Below are positions 27,588 to 37,324 of a DNA stretch of 64,000 bases, one piece after another; the first letter of the stretch is position 1; each line of letters begins with the position of its first letter. Both the position numbers and the translations under genes were made by a program. A model generated the notes under the pieces. It saw only the letters and a list, made by a program, of their open reading frames with translations. It had not been told where the DNA came from and ran no database searches. The stretch is from Polaribacter sp. ALD11 (GTDB lineage: Bacteria > Bacteroidota > Bacteroidia > Flavobacteriales > Flavobacteriaceae). The stretch lies in contig NZ_CP025119.1 of NCBI RefSeq assembly GCF_002831685.1, positions 2,876,501-2,940,500 on the forward strand. The letters are read 5' to 3'.

Positions 27588-28337
27588 ATGGAACATATAG
27601 AATTATTTTTCAAATCGATATTTATAGATAACATGGTATTTGCAACCTTCTTAGGAATGTGTTCTTACCTTGCTGTATCTAAAAAAGTAGCTACAGCTGT
27701 TGGTTTAGGAGCTGCAGTAATCTTTGTATTGGCTGTAACAGTGCCTTTAAACTGGTTGTTAGATCAATATATATTGCAAGAAGGCGCATTGGTTTGGTTA
27801 GGTCCAGAATATGCACAGTACGATTTAAGTTTCTTATCATTTATCATGTTTATTGCAACTATTGCAACTATGGTACAATTGGTAGAAATAATTGTAGAGA
27901 AATTCTCTCCTTCATTATACAACTCATTAGGTATTTTCTTACCGTTAATTGCAGTAAACTGTGCTATTTTAGGTGGAAGTTTATTTATGCAATCAAGAGA
28001 AATTCCTTCTTTAGGATTGGCTTTAACTTACGGAGTTGGCTCTGGTATTGGATGGTTTTTAGCGATTTTAGCAATTGCAGCTATTCGTGAAAAAATTAGA
28101 TATTCAAGTGTTCCACCTGCATTAAGAGGTTTAGGAATTACGTTTATCATTACTGGGTTAATGGCAATTGGTTTTATGAGCTTTGGTGGTATGCTAACTG
28201 GTGGAGATGAGAAGAAAGAAGAGAAACCAGCTTCTTCTATTAGTTCGAGCGCAGTTGAGAACAATGTAGAAGTAGAAAAAAATGAAAAAGAAGAAGCTAA
28301 AGAGATTGTAGCTGAAAACACAAATATAAACCAATAG
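27588..28337 (+). CDS. nqrE: Na+-translocating NADH:quinone reductase subunit E, with C-terminal tail
   Basis: A 249-residue integral subunit. Residues 1-205 match Nqr[20 protein letters not shown] with the iron-site Cys, [15 protein letters not shown] with the second Cys, and [20 protein letters not shown] as the last helix. Typical NqrE proteins end shortly after this helix at about 200 residues. Here roughly 45 extra residues rich in Glu, Lys, Ser and Asn follow ([20 protein letters not shown] and on). This tail is probably disordered and lies on one face of the complex. Four bases separate it from nqrF. Confidence 0.95.
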   Translation: MEHIELFFKSIFIDNMVFATFLGMCSYLAVSKKVATAVGLGAAVIFVLAVTVPLNWLLDQYILQEGALVWLGPEYAQYDLSFLSFIMFIATIATMVQLVEIIVEKFSPSLYNSLGIFLPLIAVNCAILGGSLFMQSREIPSLGLALTYGVGSGIGWFLAILAIAAIREKIRYSSVPPALRGLGITFIITGLMAIGFMSFGGMLTGGDEKKEEKPASSISSSAVENNVEVEKNEKEEAKEIVAENTNINQ

Positions 28338-28341
28338 TAGC

Positions 28342-29652
28342 ATGATATTAGCAGCAGGTACAACAGGAACCATTATTGCAACAGTAGCAGCTTTTTTAAT
28401 ATTAACGCTGGTATTAGTCGCATTATTATTATTTGTAAAACAAAAACTATCACCATCTGGTCCTGTAAAGATTATGATCAATGGTGAAAGAGAAATAGAA
28501 GTAGCATCAGGAGATTCTTTATTAACCACTTTAGGTGGTAATAAGATTTTCTTACCATCTGCATGTGGTGGTGGTGGAACTTGTATTCAATGTGAATGTC
28601 ACGTAAATTCTGGTGGTGGAGAAGCATTGCCTACAGAAATTCCTCATTTTTCTAGAAAAGAATTAAAAGAAGGTGCACGTTTAGCATGTCAAGTAAAAGT
28701 AAAACAAGACATGAATATTTCTATTCCAGAAGAAGTTTTCGGAATTAAGAAATGGGATGCAGTTGTTGTAAGAAATTACAACGTAGCATCATTCATTAAA
28801 GAGTTTGTTGTTGAAATTCCAGAAGATATGGGATATAAAGCAGGTGGATATATTCAAATTGAAATTCCTCCTTGTGAAGTAAAGTTTGCAGATATGGATA
28901 TTACAGCACATCCAGAAGAGCATGAAACACCAGATAAATTTAAAGCCGAATGGGAGAAGTTTAAACTGAGACCATTGGTTATGAAAAATAATGAAACTGT
29001 AGAAAGAGCGTATTCTATGGCTTCTTATCCTGCAGAAGGAAGAGAAATTATGTTAAATGTACGTATTGCTACGCCTCCTTTTGATAGAGCAAAAGGTGGA
29101 TGGATGGATGTAAATCCTGGAGTAGCATCTTCATATATTTTCAACTTAAAGAAAGGTGATAAATGTGTGATTTCGGGTCCTTATGGAGAATTTTTTATTA
29201 ATGAATCTGAAGCAGAAATGTTATACGTAGGTGGTGGAGCAGGTATGGCACCAATGCGTTCTCACTTATACCACTTATTTAGAACCTTAAAAACCGGTAG
29301 AAAAGTAACATATTGGTATGGTGGACGTTCTAAAGCAGAATTGTTTTATATAGAACACTTTAGAGCCTTAGAAAGAGATTTTCCTAACTTTAAATTCTTT
29401 ATTGCATTATCAGATCCTTTAGATGTTGATAACTGGAAAGTAAAGAAAGATATTAGTGATGAAGCTGGAGATGGTTTTGTAGGGTTTATTCACAATTGTG
29501 TAATAGAAAACTACTTAAATCACCACGAATCACCAGAAGATTTAGAATTGTATTTCTGTGGACCACCATTAATGAACAATGCTGTTCAGAAAATGGGAGA
29601 AGATTTTGGTCTTTCAGATGACAATATCCGTTTTGATGACTTTGGAGGATAG
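28342..29652 (+). CDS. nqrF: Na+-translocating NADH:quinone reductase subunit F (NADH-oxidising)
   Basis: A 436-residue subunit and the NADH entry point. It has one N-terminal membrane helix (about 8-33). The [2Fe-2S] ferredoxin domain has Cys75, Cys81, Cys84 and Cys116 (CGGGGTCIQC, then ARLACQV). The FAD domain has RAYSMASYP and the NADH-binding domain YVGGGAGMAPMRSHL, with YFCGPPLMNNAV near the end. An insert around AHPEEHETPDKFKAEWEKF lengthens it beyond the roughly 408 residues of Vibrio NqrF. It is the last gene of the operon and is followed by a terminator. Confidence 0.97.
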   Translation: MILAAGTTGTIIATVAAFLILTLVLVALLLFVKQKLSPSGPVKIMINGEREIEVASGDSLLTTLGGNKIFLPSACGGGGTCIQCECHVNSGGGEALPTEIPHFSRKELKEGARLACQVKVKQDMNISIPEEVFGIKKWDAVVVRNYNVASFIKEFVVEIPEDMGYKAGGYIQIEIPPCEVKFADMDITAHPEEHETPDKFKAEWEKFKLRPLVMKNNETVERAYSMASYPAEGREIMLNVRIATPPFDRAKGGWMDVNPGVASSYIFNLKKGDKCVISGPYGEFFINESEAEMLYVGGGAGMAPMRSHLYHLFRTLKTGRKVTYWYGGRSKAELFYIEHFRALERDFPNFKFFIALSDPLDVDNWKVKKDISDEAGDGFVGFIHNCVIENYLNHHESPEDLELYFCGPPLMNNAVQKMGEDFGLSDDNIRFDDFGG

Positions 29653-29679
29653 ACCTCAATATTATATTAAGTATGTACG

Positions 29680-29713
29680 AATCCGATTCAATTTTTGAAT
29701 CGGATTTTTTATT
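29680..29713 (+). terminator. Terminator of the nqr operon
   Basis: Inverted repeat AATCCGATTCAA / TTGAATCGGATT with a small loop and a T run, 28 bases after the nqrF stop. Confidence 0.9.
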
Positions 29714-29753
29714 TATCAAAAAATAGTAGTTTTGTCAAAACTAATTGATAACA

Positions 29754-30551
29754 ATGCATTTAACTTTATTTCCTCTTATTTTAATGAGTATTATTGTTTT
29801 AGTGTTTCTTATTATTTATTTTTTTCAAGAAAGATTTATTTTTAAGAATGGAGAAAGAATACATGGCAACTATTTATACAATTTTTTAAATAGTTTTGAA
29901 GAAATTTTTATAAAAATAGATGGCAACAGTATAATTAATGCACTTCATTTTAAATTAAAAAAACCAAAAGGAATTATTTTATTTTGCCATGGAAATAGCG
30001 GTAATTTACAAAAATGGGGAAATCGTGTTTCTTATTTTTTAGATTATAATTATGAGGTATTTGTTTTTGATTACAGGAACTATGGAAAAAGTACAGGAAA
30101 TTTTAATGAAGCTAAAATGTATAATGATGCTTTACTAATGTATAATCACATAAAAAAAAGTTATAAAGAAGATACAATTGTTGTTTACGGTTTTTCACTT
30201 GGCAGTACTTTTGCTACAAGAATAGCTTCCATAAATAACCCCAAAGAGTTAATTTTAGAGGCACCTTTTTTTAACTTTAAAAAAGCGGTTCAGTATTATT
30301 CGAAATTTGCTCCAATTTTCTTGTTGAAATACAAATTTAGAACAGATTTAGATATTGTAAAAGTAACTTCACCAATTACTATTTTTCATGGTAACAAAGA
30401 CCAAATAACCTCTTTTAAAGATGCAAAAACTCTTTTAGAACTAAACACCTTAAAAGAAAATATTTTCATTCAAATTGATGGAGGAACACATCATAACATA
30501 AGAGAAAATAAATTGTATGAACTAAAGTTACAAGAAATTTTAGAACGCTAG
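29754..30551 (+). CDS. Membrane-anchored alpha/beta hydrolase
   Basis: A 265-residue protein with one N-terminal membrane helix (LILMSIIVLVFLIIYFFQ). An alpha/beta hydrolase fold follows: the oxyanion region ILFCHGNSGNLQKW, the nucleophile elbow VYGFSLGSTFA with Ser, an acidic residue in FHGNKDQITS, and the catalytic His in DGGTHHNI. This layout fits the serine aminopeptidase S33 / ABHD-like family; substrate unknown. The ATG at 29754 is preferred over a TTG at 29745. Confidence 0.88.
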   Translation: MHLTLFPLILMSIIVLVFLIIYFFQERFIFKNGERIHGNYLYNFLNSFEEIFIKIDGNSIINALHFKLKKPKGIILFCHGNSGNLQKWGNRVSYFLDYNYEVFVFDYRNYGKSTGNFNEAKMYNDALLMYNHIKKSYKEDTIVVYGFSLGSTFATRIASINNPKELILEAPFFNFKKAVQYYSKFAPIFLLKYKFRTDLDIVKVTSPITIFHGNKDQITSFKDAKTLLELNTLKENIFIQIDGGTHHNIRENKLYELKLQEILER

Positions 30552-30859
30552 TGTTTTCTAACTCTTATTTAAAAGGAATTGTTATTATAGATAAACTCTT
30601 ATTAGAAGTATCATCTAGGTAGGATATAAATAACTTCAGCAATCCTCTATTTTTTTCAATTGTATCTCTAGTTTCAGTTTTTACGATTGTAAGTTTTAAT
30701 TCTCATCTTTACAACTCCATAAAATAACAGCTATAACTAGTAACATGATTATTCCATTATCTATTGGAAGTTTTGGGGTGATGGTGGAACTATTTGATGA
30801 AAATTATTTATGTAAGCAATGATGAATGTATTCTCTAATTTTAGAGTATTATTTTTTAA
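30552..30859. other. Intergenic region holding a C-terminal gene relic on the minus strand
   Basis: On the minus strand, from about 30705 down to a TAA at 30567-30565, the frame reads ELKLTIVKTETRDTIEKNRG and ends in SLSIITIPFK. It resembles the tail of a real protein but has no start and is cut upstream by a TGA. The rest is AT-rich with no recognisable gene. No clear terminator for the hydrolase gene was seen. Confidence 0.35.
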
Positions 30860-33800
30860 TTATTCAAATATTAATTTCTTAATAATTTTTCCTCTATTAG
30901 TATTAAGTTTTACGATATAAACACCAGAAGAAATGTGTGTTTTTATTTTTAATTGATAAGTATTTTTTTGTTCTTTAATACTCCAAAGACTTATTTTTTT
31001 ACCAAGAATGTTGTAGAACTCAATATTTTTAATATTTAATTCTCCATTTTTTGAAATTACAATACTGTTGTTATTTGCATAAATTTTTATCACACTTTCT
31101 AATGAGTTAAACTCATCATTTGATAAAACTTTATTTTCAAGAAATGATAACACAAATCGATCTTTATAAATACCTTCTTTTAATTGGTAGCTTGCAGAAG
31201 TCGTATTTATTTTTTGAGTTAGACCTGTTAGTTTGTCTTTAATAAATATGTCTTGACTAATATATTTTATTTCATCTATCATTATAGAAATGTTACCATT
31301 GTACCCCATAACAATTTCTAAAGGTACTTCTAAGTTGTTTGTTATTTCTTGTACACCAGTAATAACGTAAGGTAGTTCGTCATTAGGAAATTTCCAGTAG
31401 ATGTCTGTCGTATTTAAATCATACATTTGAGAATCATATCCTTTATTAAAGGCATAAGAATTTCCTTGATAAAAAGAAGCACCTATTTGACGATGTAAGG
31501 AAGTTCCTTCATTATTTGTAAAATTCATTCCAAGTTTTAAAATAGGTAATTTAAATTGTGGAGCATTTTTAAAACTTGATTTTTTACTTTTTAAGAATAC
31601 AGATCCGTTTTCTTCTGTCTTATATTCTCTTTGACTGTTGTTAAAAATAATAGGTCCACCATTAGTTTCATCCCCCTGAATAAAGAATCCTTGTCCTATT
31701 GCTATATATGGCTCTGGGGCAATATAAGATGCTGCATGTTCACTTCCCCCTGTACTAGGGGTACATGCTATTTGACCGTCATTATCTTTAAATCTTACAT
31801 AATCTATATAAATTACGTTCACATCATTGGAAGTAAATGTAATATTACTACCAATTTTTACACAAATAGTAATATCACTTTGGTAGTAATTACCAGAAGT
31901 AGCAGGTAATGTATACGTACCTATATCATTATTATCTATTTTAATTTTTATGCTTTTATTTAAAGAAGATTTATATCTTATTCTTAATGTATCTACACCT
32001 CTAGCGATATTAGTAAATCTGATAAAGTTATCTGGACTGCTCATAGAAACGACAGTATCTGCTCCATCTTGAATTATTGTTCCATTCATTTCAGTAGCAT
32101 CTTCAGATTGAAGAGTGAAATCTACAGGTGTGTTTAGAGTTGGATCATTGGCTGTAACTCCCATTGCTATATTTCTTGTAGCATATCCGCCAATATATCC
32201 TGCAAAATTATGACCACTAGAGGCACCAGTTGTATCTTCTTCACTTACATGTTGCCAAAAATATAAAGTTGCATTTGTAGTGTTTATATTATCTTCTATA
32301 AATTTTTTAACACTCATTGCAGAAGGGAAAGGATTACCAATTAAATAAGATTCATTTGCAACTACAGCTGTAGTTGTATTGAATTTCCCGTCATTAGGTG
32401 TACCAACAAATGTGTAATTTTGAGGTCTACCTGGACCTTTAAATATAAATCCATCTCCTTTGTTTATTGTGCCACTTTTCTGTTTTTGTTCCCAATTAGA
32501 TCCTCCAGTATTACTTGGTGAATATGTGTATACCCAATAATCAGCTAAAGAAATAGGGGCTGTTGTAGCACCATCAAAACCACCTAAAAATGTAATATCT
32601 TTAGCAATAGTGCCAATATTACTTGTTGCATCTAAAGCAGCTGTACCATCTTTTAAAACACTTTCTAGCGTATAGGTGTTAGTACCTGTAATATTTACAG
32701 GAGAACTCATATAATTAAATCGATATAAACTAGGTACTGTAGAATTCTGATCTATCAAAAGTTTTCCATTACCAGATACTTGTGCAGTTTCTGTATGTGT
32801 TTGAATCAATTGAGAAGTACCTAATAAACGAATTTGATCATCGGTATTTGTTAGCATTATTTCATTAGTAACTACTAATAAATTATTTGTAATTGCAAGT
32901 ATACTGTTGTTGTTTACTACAAGTTTACTAGCACTTAGTTTACTACCAGAATGATTATAATTTTCGTTTATAATTGTATGTCTAGACCTATCAGGAAAAC
33001 CATTAGACCAAGTGTTGCCTATTCTTACAGTAGTATTTATGTTGTGTAAACCTAATAATGTATTTGAAGTTGAATTAGAATTTATAACTTCAGAAGTTAA
33101 AGGAGCATGAGGATGTCTTTCTGGACCGCCAGCACCTAAAAGTCTGTAAGCGTTTAATGCAGGATTAATAAATAGAATCCATTCTTTTGCTGTAAAGGTC
33201 TTATTAGGTATTAATATTTCATCCATTCTTACATAAGATGTTTTATCTGCAAATGCTTCAATAACGTCATATCTATTTTTGTAAGAGGTCTCGTCATTCT
33301 TTGGTGATAATGTAATAATATCATTAACGCCTGCAATATCAGTAAGTGCATTGTTAGTGATAATATTTGAAGGAACAGCATTATTAAAATTAGTAATTTT
33401 ACTTAAAGAATTTTTTAATAAAACAGATTTCCCAGGAGCTAAAGCTGTTGTAACTGTATAGGTTGCATCTGATAAAGCGCCAGTTTGATCACCTATTTTG
33501 TTTTTATATAGTTGTATACTAATTAGATTTGCTGCAATAGTTTTAGTATCATTTATATTCGTTATTTCTATCCATCTTTCATTATTAAACTGATATATTT
33601 GGGTAATCATTGGAGTTCCATCACTTGTAGTGTCTCTATAATCTACATCACCAATTGTTAAAACATCACCGTCTTCATCGCTAAAGTTATCTGTTTGAGA
33701 ATTATCAAAAGAACCATTAACATCAGTATAATCATCCGAATTTTCTACACTATTATCTAAACCATTTGTTCCTACAGTGTTATCTGTTCTTCCATTAGAA

Positions 33801-35587
33801 CCACCAAAAATATCAGTAATACCTGAGCCAGATTCTACAATATCAAAAATACCATCTCCATCAGAATCTAAATCTAAATAATCTGGAAATATATCAGAAC
33901 TAGGATCTGTATTTTTAGGAGATAGACCCAAAGAACCTGTGCCGTCTGTAAGACCATTTGGAGTGAAATCATACGCATTATCTAAACCATCCATATCATC
34001 ATCATTTCCTGAAGGATGAATATAATCTCTTGTAGATTGTGCTTCAATATTGTCTGGAATACCGTCGTTATCTGAATCTAGGTCTAAATGATTCGGAATA
34101 GTATCTCCATCGTTATCGTTAACACCTTCAATAGCATCTAAAATACCATCATTGTCATCATCTATGTCTGAAGTATCAGGAATACTATCTCCGTCTGTGT
34201 CGGTTGACAAAGAAGTAGAGGCAACACATTCTGGATTTGTATAAAGTATACCTGTATTGGTGTTCACGGCACCTGCTGTAGAAAGTTGTCTACCTGCTAA
34301 AAAGACACCTGCACCTGAATTACAGGCTCCTCCATGAGAAATAAAATTTCCTTTTAAAATAGATCCAGCACCTATATTAACTGCACCAGTGGTAACTCCG
34401 GCTCCTCCAAGCCAAAAAATATTGCAACGCTTCGCTCCGTTCGCTAAAATAATTTTTGATTGTGCGGCTATACTAAGTGCACCAGCAAACCTCATAACAA
34501 ATATTGCATCGGAATCTCCAGCCGCATCAAGAGTAATGGTTCCTCCCAAAGATCCTGCTCCTGCTATCTGATAAACTCCAGGAAAAAGTGTTTCTCCTGC
34601 TCCAAAAGCTGCTGCAGCATGAACTCCTGTAACAGGTAAAGCCATAAGCGCCAAATAAGCATTGTCTAAATCTATTTTAGCTTGCGCTGTAAGAGTATTT
34701 GAAATATGTTCAGTTCCAATATGAATTCCAGTTGTATAACCAGTTATGCTTCCTGAGTCTGTACCAATTTTACCATTAATTCCTGATATCCCCGTATTTC
34801 CTACAGCGCCCAAACTAGTATAAAGAGCAAATTCTGAAACAACACCTAGAATATCTAGAGAAGGAGCAGTGGTACAGCCCGATTCACAAAACACAGGAAT
34901 AGTGCTTTTACAGGTAGGAGGAGAAACACTTGCTCCAACTCCAGTCGTTATTGCTCCAGACATGGTAAGCATTCTACCCTCAAGAGTAGCGCCTGCACCA
35001 AGACCAACGGCTCCTACTTTAGAGAATAAAGTTCCTTTTATATTTGCATTTGCTGCAACAGAAATAGCCCCATCAGCCATAAAAAAAACATTGCAAGACT
35101 TTGTTCCGTTAATTAAAGTAACCTCTGCGCCTGCGCCAACTGTAAATGCACCTAAAAATTTAATAATAAAAAAAGCATCTGGATCTCCCTCTCCATCAAG
35201 AATAAGATTACCTCCTACAGAACCAGCAGCACCTGTGTAATAAACTCCAGGTGTAATAGTTTCACCGCCAAAAGCAGGAGCATGTGTGCCTGGGAAATCG
35301 ACAAAAAGATCGTTAAGATGAATATACATTCTCATTAAATCGAATCTGGCTTGTTCTGTTATTGCATCTGCATTGTATGTATTACCAGTATAATCTCCGC
35401 TTATTATTCCTAGATTTGAACCAACATCTCCTGTCCAGGTAGCTCCAGCTCCATTTGTAATTCCTCCGTCACCACTGTAACCTTCAAAAGAAGATAGTAT
35501 TCCTAATTCAAGTGTTTGGCTATTACTTATAGTTGAGAAAAGGACAAGTATAATGGTAAGAATACAGAGTTGTAAATGTTTTTTCAT
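30860..35587 (-). CDS. Giant surface protein with two ice-binding-like (DUF3494) domains, TSP3-like repeats and T9SS signal
   Basis: A 1575-residue secreted protein. The signal peptide spans about residues 1-24. Two DUF3494 ice-binding-protein-like domains follow at about 25-228 and 245-452. Both show GxxTIxPGVY or [24 protein letters not shown] or [20 protein letters not shown] or CNIFW, and a final [12 protein letters not shown] or [12 protein letters not shown]. Asp-rich calcium-binding TSP3-like repeats come next (about 460-640; for example [14 protein letters not shown]). A module of about 925 residues is shared with the 2385-residue protein further on, ending in a T9SS type A sorting domain ([31 protein letters not shown]). 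Family members bind ice, but many DUF3494 proteins have unproven activity. It lies downstream of duplicated response regulators, which suggests regulation by them. Confidence 0.93.
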   Translation of the reverse strand: MKKHLQLCILTIILVLFSTISNSQTLELGILSSFEGYSGDGGITNGAGATWTGDVGSNLGIISGDYTGNTYNADAITEQARFDLMRMYIHLNDLFVDFPGTHAPAFGGETITPGVYYTGAAGSVGGNLILDGEGDPDAFFIIKFLGAFTVGAGAEVTLINGTKSCNVFFMADGAISVAANANIKGTLFSKVGAVGLGAGATLEGRMLTMSGAITTGVGASVSPPTCKSTIPVFCESGCTTAPSLDILGVVSEFALYTSLGAVGNTGISGINGKIGTDSGSITGYTTGIHIGTEHISNTLTAQAKIDLDNAYLALMALPVTGVHAAAAFGAGETLFPGVYQIAGAGSLGGTITLDAAGDSDAIFVMRFAGALSIAAQSKIILANGAKRCNIFWLGGAGVTTGAVNIGAGSILKGNFISHGGACNSGAGVFLAGRQLSTAGAVNTNTGILYTNPECVASTSLSTDTDGDSIPDTSDIDDDNDGILDAIEGVNDNDGDTIPNHLDLDSDNDGIPDNIEAQSTRDYIHPSGNDDDMDGLDNAYDFTPNGLTDGTGSLGLSPKNTDPSSDIFPDYLDLDSDGDGIFDIVESGSGITDIFGGSNGRTDNTVGTNGLDNSVENSDDYTDVNGSFDNSQTDNFSDEDGDVLTIGDVDYRDTTSDGTPMITQIYQFNNERWIEITNINDTKTIAANLISIQLYKNKIGDQTGALSDATYTVTTALAPGKSVLLKNSLSKITNFNNAVPSNIITNNALTDIAGVNDIITLSPKNDETSYKNRYDVIEAFADKTSYVRMDEILIPNKTFTAKEWILFINPALNAYRLLGAGGPERHPHAPLTSEVINSNSTSNTLLGLHNINTTVRIGNTWSNGFPDRSRHTIINENYNHSGSKLSASKLVVNNNSILAITNNLLVVTNEIMLTNTDDQIRLLGTSQLIQTHTETAQVSGNGKLLIDQNSTVPSLYRFNYMSSPVNITGTNTYTLESVLKDGTAALDATSNIGTIAKDITFLGGFDGATTAPISLADYWVYTYSPSNTGGSNWEQKQKSGTINKGDGFIFKGPGRPQNYTFVGTPNDGKFNTTTAVVANESYLIGNPFPSAMSVKKFIEDNINTTNATLYFWQHVSEEDTTGASSGHNFAGYIGGYATRNIAMGVTANDPTLNTPVDFTLQSEDATEMNGTIIQDGADTVVSMSSPDNFIRFTNIARGVDTLRIRYKSSLNKSIKIKIDNNDIGTYTLPATSGNYYQSDITICVKIGSNITFTSNDVNVIYIDYVRFKDNDGQIACTPSTGGSEHAASYIAPEPYIAIGQGFFIQGDETNGGPIIFNNSQREYKTEENGSVFLKSKKSSFKNAPQFKLPILKLGMNFTNNEGTSLHRQIGASFYQGNSYAFNKGYDSQMYDLNTTDIYWKFPNDELPYVITGVQEITNNLEVPLEIVMGYNGNISIMIDEIKYISQDIFIKDKLTGLTQKINTTSASYQLKEGIYKDRFVLSFLENKVLSNDEFNSLESVIKIYANNNSIVISKNGELNIKNIEFYNILGKKISLWSIKEQKNTYQLKIKTHISSGVYIVKLNTNRGKIIKKLIFE

Positions 35588-35911
35588 AATAAATAAATGA
35601 TTAAATTTAATTTAACAAACATCATAACAAAAGAGAATTGCAACCAACGGGTTGTATTTAATTTAAAATTATGCTGTACAGATCTAGTTATTGTGGAAAG
35701 TAGTGAATTGCAAAGTTCTGTTTTATATAAGAAGAATCTGTCAGTAGATATACTCTTTTTTCAAATAAAATAATCAGTAAAAATACGGATATATGTTGTT
35801 TTCTTAAATAACACTTAATAAGTATACAGTAGAGTAGTATCCAAAATAATTTACTTGAGTTCAGTTTTATTTAATATTTTTATTAAATAATTAGTACGCA
35901 ATCTCTCGTTA
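35588..35911 (-). promoter_or_regulatory. Regulatory region A upstream of the DUF3494 gene
   Basis: This 324-base spacer is similar along most of its length to the spacer at 36890-37324. Three conserved blocks on the plus strand are the palindrome CAACC-AACG-GGTTG (35641-35654), GTCAGTAGATATAC (35740-35753) and TCAGTAAAAATACGGA (35774-35789). GCAAAGTTCTGTTTTA (35710-35725) and AACATCATAACAAAA are also shared. It is the promoter-proximal region of the DUF3494 gene, read on the minus strand. Confidence 0.7.
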
Positions 35912-36889
35912 TTATTCTATTACTATCAATCCATTACGAATAGAATGCATTATAAGTTCAGCAATGTTCTTACTGTTTGTTTTTTCTAAAAGATTTGCTC
36001 TGTAAGTTTCAATAGTGCGTTGCCCTAGAAAAAGGATTTTAGAAGTTTCTAAAGTAGATTTTCCTTTGCAAATTAACTCTAATACTTGAAGTTCACGATT
36101 ACTTAGTTTTGATGCAGTCTCTTCTGTCTTTTTAAATTTAAAAGGACTAGCAGTTTTTGTGTTTAGTTTAACAACGTTACCAGCAATACTTGTATGCCCT
36201 TTATATGTAATTATAGATCCAAATAATTCAATAAAAACAGTGTTTGAAGTTTTATGAATGGCTTCAAATTTTAAAGAAATTGAACCTTTTGAGGCTTTTA
36301 AACAACGGTCAAAATCATTTAAAATTTCTGTCTTATTACAATGTTTATTATCGAGAAGTTTTTCAAGATTTATTGAGGAAAAGTCATCGTACTCATACCC
36401 GAAAATTTTTGCTAATGAATTATTGTAAAACAAAAATTTGTTATTCTGATAAATATAGATACCTAAGGTTGGATGATCTATTAGAGCTTGAAATTTTTCA
36501 TTGTTAATTTGCTCAAGAGCCTCATATTTAGCAAGGCGGGTATTAATGACTTTTAGTAACTCAAAAAGATTGAAGGGCTTTGTAATATAATCATCTGCTC
36601 CTAATTGCATTCCTGCTCTAATATCTTCACTTTCTGTTTTCGCAGAAAAAAAAACTAAAGGAATGACAGAGGTGGCTTTAATTTGTTTAATTGTTTTATA
36701 AAAATCATATCCATTCATATTAGGCATCGATATGTCGCAAAGAATAAGGTCTGGTAAATGTTTTAAAGTTTGTTGTACGCCCACAAGACCATCTTCAGCA
36801 ATGAAAACTTCAAAGTTTTGTCCTTTAACAAATTCAGCTGTATTTTCTCTTAAGACAGTGTCGTCTTCTATGATAAGAATTTTCTTCAT
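35912..36889 (-). CDS. REC-PAS-LuxR response regulator, copy 1
   Basis: A 325-residue regulator. The REC domain (residues 1-122) has the ED9D10 acidic pocket, phospho-acceptor Asp52 in LCDISMPNMNG, and Lys in YITKPF. A PAS domain follows (about 138-245; FQALIDHPTLGIYIYQNNKF). A C-terminal LuxR/NarL helix-turn-helix (about 258-322) shows LSNRELQVLELICKGKSTLE and GQRTIETYRANLLEKT. It should bind DNA when phosphorylated. It is a near-duplicate of the gene at 37325-38299 and is the gene directly upstream of the DUF3494 protein. The middle PAS region is the most diverged part. Confidence 0.95.
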   Translation of the reverse strand: MKKILIIEDDTVLRENTAEFVKGQNFEVFIAEDGLVGVQQTLKHLPDLILCDISMPNMNGYDFYKTIKQIKATSVIPLVFFSAKTESEDIRAGMQLGADDYITKPFNLFELLKVINTRLAKYEALEQINNEKFQALIDHPTLGIYIYQNNKFLFYNNSLAKIFGYEYDDFSSINLEKLLDNKHCNKTEILNDFDRCLKASKGSISLKFEAIHKTSNTVFIELFGSIITYKGHTSIAGNVVKLNTKTASPFKFKKTEETASKLSNRELQVLELICKGKSTLETSKILFLGQRTIETYRANLLEKTNSKNIAELIMHSIRNGLIVIE

Positions 36890-37324
36890 TTCAAAAAATT
36901 AGAACTATCTGTATTTTATTTTTTATTGAAAGAAACAGAGTCGATTTTTATTCTATTAGATTAAATAAACATCATAACAAAAAATATGTAACCAACAGGT
37001 TATAATTAATGAGAAATTATGTTGTATTGACTTAGTTATTAGGGAAAGTATTATTTAGCAAAGTTCTGTTTTAAAAAAGCTAAAAAAGTCAGTAGATATA
37101 CCCTTATTTCTAAAGAAATATAAAAGATAGTCAGTAAAAATACGGAGTTATTTTTATATATAATGATTAGCTTTGGACTACGGTATTAATTTTTTTTAGA
37201 AGGAAGAAGAGAACATAAGTTTTAATTTGTCTTGTTTTTTAAAGACAAATTAAATACTAAATAAGTAAATATAGTAGGCAAGATATTGATAGTTAGGTAA
37301 ATATAGTTTCGTGCTAATTCGTTA
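36890..37324 (-). promoter_or_regulatory. Regulatory region B upstream of response regulator copy 1
   Basis: This spacer carries the same blocks as region A: palindrome TAACC-AACA-GGTTA (36989-37002), GTCAGTAGATATAC (37088-37101) and TCAGTAAAAATACGGA (37131-37146). The palindrome arms differ from region A by matching changes (C/G to T/A at the ends). The segment from about 37150 to 37324, next to the end of copy 2, is not obviously shared. Confidence 0.7.

Noticed and set aside
34389..35240. Plus-strand frames of 60 and 123 codons opposite the DUF3494 domains
   Set aside because: Pro/Ala-rich translations mirror the Gly/Ala-rich codons of the real gene, so these are antisense shadows.
36244..36507. 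Plus-strand 87-codon frame opposite response regulator copy 1
   Set aside because: It is antisense to a clear PAS-containing gene, and copy 2 has no matching frame of note.
37150..37324. Possible extra gene or small RNA in the spacer before response regulator copy 1
   Set aside because: No open frame, stable hairpin or promoter with both elements was seen.
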